Shown here one piece after another: positions 59,720 to 64,000 of a stretch of 64,000 nucleotides of DNA (its first letter is position 1; the number at the start of each line of letters is the position of its first letter). This DNA is from Paragonimus heterotremus (taxonomy: Eukaryota; Platyhelminthes; Trematoda; Plagiorchiida; Troglotrematidae): contig LUCH01001572.1 of the NCBI GenBank assembly GCA_013368495.1, forward strand, positions 51,192 to 115,191. The letters are read 5' to 3'. The notes below the pieces were generated by a model, which saw only the letters and a program-made list of their open reading frames with translations, made no database searches and had not been told where the DNA came from. The position numbers and the translations under genes are program-made.

Positions 59720-60990
59720 TCATTGGTGTTCGATTTTCCCTAGATGAAAAACTTCGTGGCCTCGGACAATCCTGATGACATCGTTTCAAACTGTAATGAT
59801 CAGTCGGTGGCTCAGTACGCGTTAAGTAGGTTGGAGATGCCAGTTTGTCAGTGTGGAGTGCGATTTGCTCTACAAAAATGTAAACTACTGGCCCACGATC
59901 GGCAGAAGCACATTGGAAGTTATAAATAACTTTGCCTATCTTGGTAGTGGTGAACATTTGACGAAAACATGAGTAAAGATACTCATAGTCGCATTTCAAG
60001 GGTTAGAACAGCATTTGTCACTTAGGTTATTTAGGATGTTGGAAACACGCGAGGCTTTCAGTGAAAAAGTGAGAAAATTTCGTATTCACGTGCTGACCCA
60101 CCAATCAGGTGAAGACACTCGCTCCTTAACTTACGTTGACAGGCGGTACATGAATATAACTGCTCAGGTATGGTGAACGCATCATGTGCTCGACAAGATT
60201 ATCACTTAACGAATCGTCAGGGATAGCAATCTCTATATCGAACGCGATCGCACACCGATTCCGTCGGTTTGGATAAATGTATCGTATACTATGGGGTACC
60301 CACAGCTACATGACGCAAGGTCACACGTGGATTGGGTCCTATCGGACTGTCTAGCCCAAGATACAAAAAGCTACGGTAACTGAGAATCAAACCGGTAGCT
60401 GTACAATTGACAGATGGAAGAGAAAAGAAACACCACACGAAGCCGACTGATTCTCACAGCTCAATCATAATGAGCAACAAGTCAGAATAGTGAATGGTCA
60501 CTATAAGTACACACCACATATCGGGATTTGGTGCGAAGGGGACACAAGCCGGACACTAGGTGGAAGATTAGATCTTTCTTTTATTAACTCAAATGTGAAC
60601 ACAGTCAACACAGTCGTGATAATTTGAAGCAGTGGACCATAAACAACAAGCAAAAACGTGGTCACGAAAAATAAAGGCCCTGAATGTTCCATTGTGCAAA
60701 GTGGATAAGTGTCGTTTGCCTGACTGGGGTCATCGTGATCATTCAAATCGCCGGTTAGAAACGCTATTCGAGATGGCGATGTGTCACAGTCAATGGCGTA
60801 CCCACATATATACCACTTATTTTTTGTCCGTTTAATCTTTTTATTTTTTAAACTCTTTCATTAACGTCCTCTTCTTCCAGGATATTCCACGTTACTGTTG
60901 AAGTGAACGGTGGCAAGAGTCACAATACCTACTGATCAACCTCAAGGTTATTGTGATGATGGACGATCGAAACTTTCGTACGACAGACAT
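59720..60990 (+). mobile_element. LINE family A-like, decayed, RT to 3' end
   Basis: A plus-strand copy with heavy decay. 59744-59929 has NPDDIVSNCNDQSVAQYALS and then GVRFALQKCKLLAHD, aligning with the ADDIVLL and F-x-x-x-K-C-K-x-L-x-x-D blocks. Just after comes NNFAYLGSG. The C-terminal tail is at 60632-60835 (VPLCKVDKCRLPDWGHRDHS, then RRLETLFEMAMCHSQWR). The 3' untranslated end (GGATATTCCAC at about 60880, then an ATTGTGATGATGG tail near 60950) is shared with the copies at 11.6 kb and 63.7 kb. Confidence 0.8.
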
Positions 60991-61224
60991 TCGGGGACGG
61001 TGGGTGATAAAGTGAACATACTGTTACATATCGCTTTTTGCTGTGCATCGTGTCATCCGTCCAACTGTCTACTGATAAACGATCTCTTAAATGGGTCATA
61101 ATTAGCTATGTTTTCGACTGTTAACTAGCTCGTTTCAGGGGATGTGGCACTGTTTGAGAAAGTTTCTGCGTAGACAAAATTTTTTAAGAAAATACAGAGG
61201 AAACTCTCATCCATGTGAACTAAC

Positions 61225-61352
61225 CTGACAATAGCCAATATGAGGAAACTTAACAGCAAACGCTTTGAGCACGCGCTCGAGGGAGTGTAGCTTGCTATTT
61301 GAATCATCGGCATTACGGAAGTGAACATTCTCCGGATACGTGCGAGGAACAT
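61225..61352 (-). CDS. TBC-domain Rab GAP, exon 1 of those seen (catalytic fingers)
   Basis: A 128-nt exon: two bases completing an aspartate codon, then 42 codons, phase 0 at the end. The acceptor is CATTTCAG and the donor CAG|GTTAGT. It encodes (D)VPRTYPENVHF, then LHSLERVLKAFAVKFPHIGY, then CQ. The D-V-P-R is the I-x-x-D-x-x-R arginine-finger motif, and Y-C-Q is the Y-x-Q glutamine finger. These two residues supply the dual catalytic fingers of TBC GAPs, so the protein is predicted active. Earlier exons (the start of the TBC domain) were not found up to 64000 and are presumably beyond the window. Confidence 0.93.
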
Positions 61353-63599
61353 CTGAAATGAATTGTGACAAACATTTAGAAATGCTGACAGAGAAACCTC
61401 ACAACCAATCAGAACGAAAGTATTACTAGATCCGGGCTAAACACAAGAGGCCGAAGGAAGGTTAATCCCAAACGAAACAAAAGAAAGCTATGAACGAAGG
61501 TGGACTAAAGATCAAAAGAAGTCAATGCGATGGTTTTGACCGAGGAAAACCAATCGTATACGATCTTCTAGTGGCCCCGTAAAATCAACACAAGCTTTTC
61601 TTACATTTTTAATAATCAAGGGTGGTCGGTACAATAATGTCCTACATACTTTTAAGTTGTGTGGCGTAGAAGTGTCCTCAGCATAGATCGACTATGCGTT
61701 ATGCAAATACACAGCAAAAAATTGATTCCTGAAAGGCGACAGCTATCTGAACCTGGCGAACTCATGTCCTGCAAGCGAATATCCCGTAGTGCCATAAAAT
61801 AACAACGGTACATGTCATTGATTCAGAATAGGGCATCATGTCCTCTGGAAGCGATTAGTAGACCGCATAAGAAACAATGCCCTGGCAGTCACAATACGCG
61901 ATAAACCTATTTAAATCTATTTCTATTCACAGAAAAGATGAATACAATTACTTGAACCTCTCCATCACAACTCGTCCTTTAACCTCTTCACTGCTAGCCT
62001 ATTAACGCTATCCCGAAAGACAAACATCAGTGGCAAAAGATCTTACCAGACCTAAAATACGCAACTTTTAGCGGATACTATGTAGCCGCGGGGTAGAGCC
62101 GTTTCAACAGCAATCCCACAAATTAGCTCTGGCACCCGGAATAACGAATGAACTATCTTAACATCACTAGGGACATCTCAAGGCTACAGATTGAGGGAAC
62201 GCTCTTCCACGTAGAGATCCAACTGCGAAATAAGAGGTTCTCCCGGCGAATAAGCCGTCGCATACAGCGAGTGGTAGTACGACTAGGAAGTGGTGGATTC
62301 AGGGTTGACAGCTCATTCACTGTACTACGACAGGGTTTATGTTACCCCACCACAAAAAGATTTAAGTTGCCCCATCGGGAGCACATAGGCTTCCGGACAG
62401 CATGTGTTCCCGTCTGGTACGCTGTCCGTACGGTGTATCGACAGCCCCACTCTCTACCAACTATGAACAACTTCTGAGGAAGGCGTACGATTCGCCTCAG
62501 TGATCATCGGTTCCAACGGATACATAGATGTGCCAGATACCTTGAATGGCAGGATCTCATTTGAAGGATGTACGGACACATTTGTTCACCTGTCCCTGGC
62601 AACAGCAGGCATGCGCCTCAATAGTCCAGTCGGTCCTGGACCACTTGGCTGGATAGATCAACTAAATCAGATCCGCTTTTGTTGGTGAACTTTCGAACTA
62701 CTGCGCCGCTTCTGTAGCAACCCCGTGCAAGGTGCATTGGGCATCCCGGATGGATGAACTCCATCCCAAGGGCGCACGAAACGAAACACTACTGGTCATT
62801 GACCCCCATGGGCTAAGAACTCCATGTTTCGTCCCGTTGCCTAGTGGGCTACGTTAATCTTGAATCAAAGGCTCCGGATAGGGGCTACCAAGCTCACCCT
62901 TTTTTTCGGACTGAGCAACTGAGAGGTATTCAGCCCTCACAATAAATGTATACTAATTATGAATTCTGTCTTGTTTTCCCGTCGCGACCTTGTGGCCGAG
63001 ATGCCGACGGCCAGCTTTGCTTTTATGACACATTCTACCGCACCAAACCAGTTCGTTTTCTTTCTTCTTCTTTTGACAAACAACTTGGTGACCACCAACC
63101 TCGTTTTTACGCACATACCGGAGACTTACCTCAGTTTTCGCTCACAGCGGAAGTCCCAGCCAGAATGTGTCAGAAAGCAAAGTTCCCTTGCCTGAAGAAC
63201 ACAAACTATTATCTGCCCCCGAACACCATCTTAGCCTACCATCCTCAATATTCTAACACTTATCCAAACAGGTCAGTAAGCAGCTCTTGTGTGTACTTTG
63301 GAGGCCTTGGTCACCTATATCACTTGTCTTCGTGAAACACGACTTCACGATTCTACCTCCGATTTCTGTCAGCCGCTTCTGCAATCAGTGTGTGACTGTC
63401 TGGAGACCCTGCGGCTCAAACCACTGGCCAAACCGGTATTGGAATTGTCCAGAAACACATACGTAGCGAAGGCGCCACTTGAATGAGCGTCCGTCAAATG
63501 CCGTCTTCGTGTTGTCAGACTCAAAGGTACGGTTAGAGCACAGAGAGGCACCCATTACAAACGCTGTCTGCTTGATGCTGCGGCACATACCTGCACAGA
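61353..63599. other. Right flank, probable TBC intron, unclassified repeats
   Basis: Two plus-strand frames of 109 and 129 codons (62148-62477 and 62946-63335) and others around 63289-63588 overlap in different frames. The block 62690-63590 has the texture of an old repeat, but I cannot name it. No TBC exon was recognised. Confidence 0.3.
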
Positions 63600-64000
63600 C
63601 TGCAGTCCAGACAAATCATCATCATGATCATCATAATGGCCATGAGCCTGACCAAAAGGTACTGTGGCTCGGGCCGCCGCTCACCTCAACAGTGACGCGG
63701 AATATCCTAGAAGAAAACGTTACTAAGGAAGTCAAAAGTTAATAACAGGAGACTAAGAGAATGAACTAGAAACGGTATGGATACAGGTACGCCATTGACT
63801 GTGACATATCGCTATCTCGGATAGCGTCTATAACCAGTGGTTTGCGTGATCACGAGGACCCCATCCAGGTAGGCAACACTTACCCACTTTTCTGAGTGGG
63901 GCAGTCTGGGTCTTCATTTTTCGTGACCACGTTGTTGCTTGAGCACTGTGCGGTTTCACCCAGCTGGTGGTGGTCTTAGTATGTAATACCCAGTACGGTA
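63600..64000 (-). mobile_element. LINE family A 3' end
   Basis: Minus strand from the window edge. The C-terminal tail reads TTWSRKMKTQTAPLRKVGK, then CCLPGWGPRDHANHWL, then a stop, then TLSEIAICHSQWRTC. Then a 3' untranslated region with GGATATTCC near 63705 matches those near 11625 and 60885, and an ATGATGATGAT-type tail lies at about 63615-63640. The element continues past the window edge. Confidence 0.85.

Noticed and set aside
62148..63590. Several overlapping plus-strand frames of 60 to 129 codons
   Set aside because: No recognisable domain, conflicting frames and no supported splice sites; reported only as an unclassified region.

Overview
The window looks like AT-rich, repeat-laden eukaryotic nuclear DNA, most likely from a parasitic flatworm (a digenean trematode). 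The reasons are short protein-coding exons with GT/AG introns of 3-7 kb, several Penelope-like elements (PLEs) with GIY-YIG endonuclease tails, and many 5'-truncated LINE-type retrotransposons of a kind familiar from fluke genomes. The taxon is an inference. There are no prokaryotic operons, no CRISPR array and no rRNA. I did not find an obviously new biological system. The unusual content is mobile-element architecture.

Two host genes can be named. On the plus strand, the last three coding exons of enolase lie at 6497-6774, 12244-12477 and 15669-15788, with matching splice phases and the stop codon in the last exon. The 5' exons were not found and probably lie left of the window. On the minus strand, four exons of a TBC-domain Rab GTPase-activating protein (GRTP1-like) lie at 61352-61225, 56640-56465, 49765-49657 and 45109-44924. 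All junction phases agree, and both catalytic fingers (the DxxR arginine and the YxQ glutamine) are in the first of them. Its 5' exons are probably right of the window and its last exon was not recognised. A further minus-strand exon pair at 39734-39556 and 39312-39133 looks real, but I do not recognise the protein.

Between these exons, region by region. 0.7-1.9 kb: a PLE 3' end folded into a 1.2 kb inverted-repeat structure with 224-bp arms. 2.5-5.1 kb: LINE 3' scraps. 10.3-11.7 kb: LINE family A inside an enolase intron. 18.3-20.3 kb: a nearly complete but broken PLE on the minus strand, bordered by TA-rich DNA on both sides. 20.3-29.2 kb: no recognisable gene. 29.2-30.6 kb: a decayed plus-strand PLE. 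33.7 kb: a perfect 39-bp hairpin carrying tRNA-like T-arms on both strands. 35.4 kb: a Ty3/Gypsy reverse-transcriptase scrap. 36.3, 20.3 and 44.3 kb: (TA)n microsatellites. 43.5 and 48.9 kb: tRNA-like SINE heads. 44.2 kb: a very short copy of the 18-20 kb PLE 3' end. 46.7 kb: a LINE family B tail with a (TTA)n tract. 47.6-48.1 kb: another LINE reverse-transcriptase remnant. 50.3-52.9 kb: a nest of a PLE 5' half abutting a Ty3/Gypsy gag-pol fragment. 58.3-61.0 kb: two LINEs running away from each other out of a common point. 63.6-64.0 kb: another LINE family A 3' end.

The two named genes do unrelated jobs (glycolysis, and Rab/membrane-traffic control). They share long introns filled by retroelements of at least four kinds: PLE, LINE, Ty3/Gypsy and tRNA-derived sequences.
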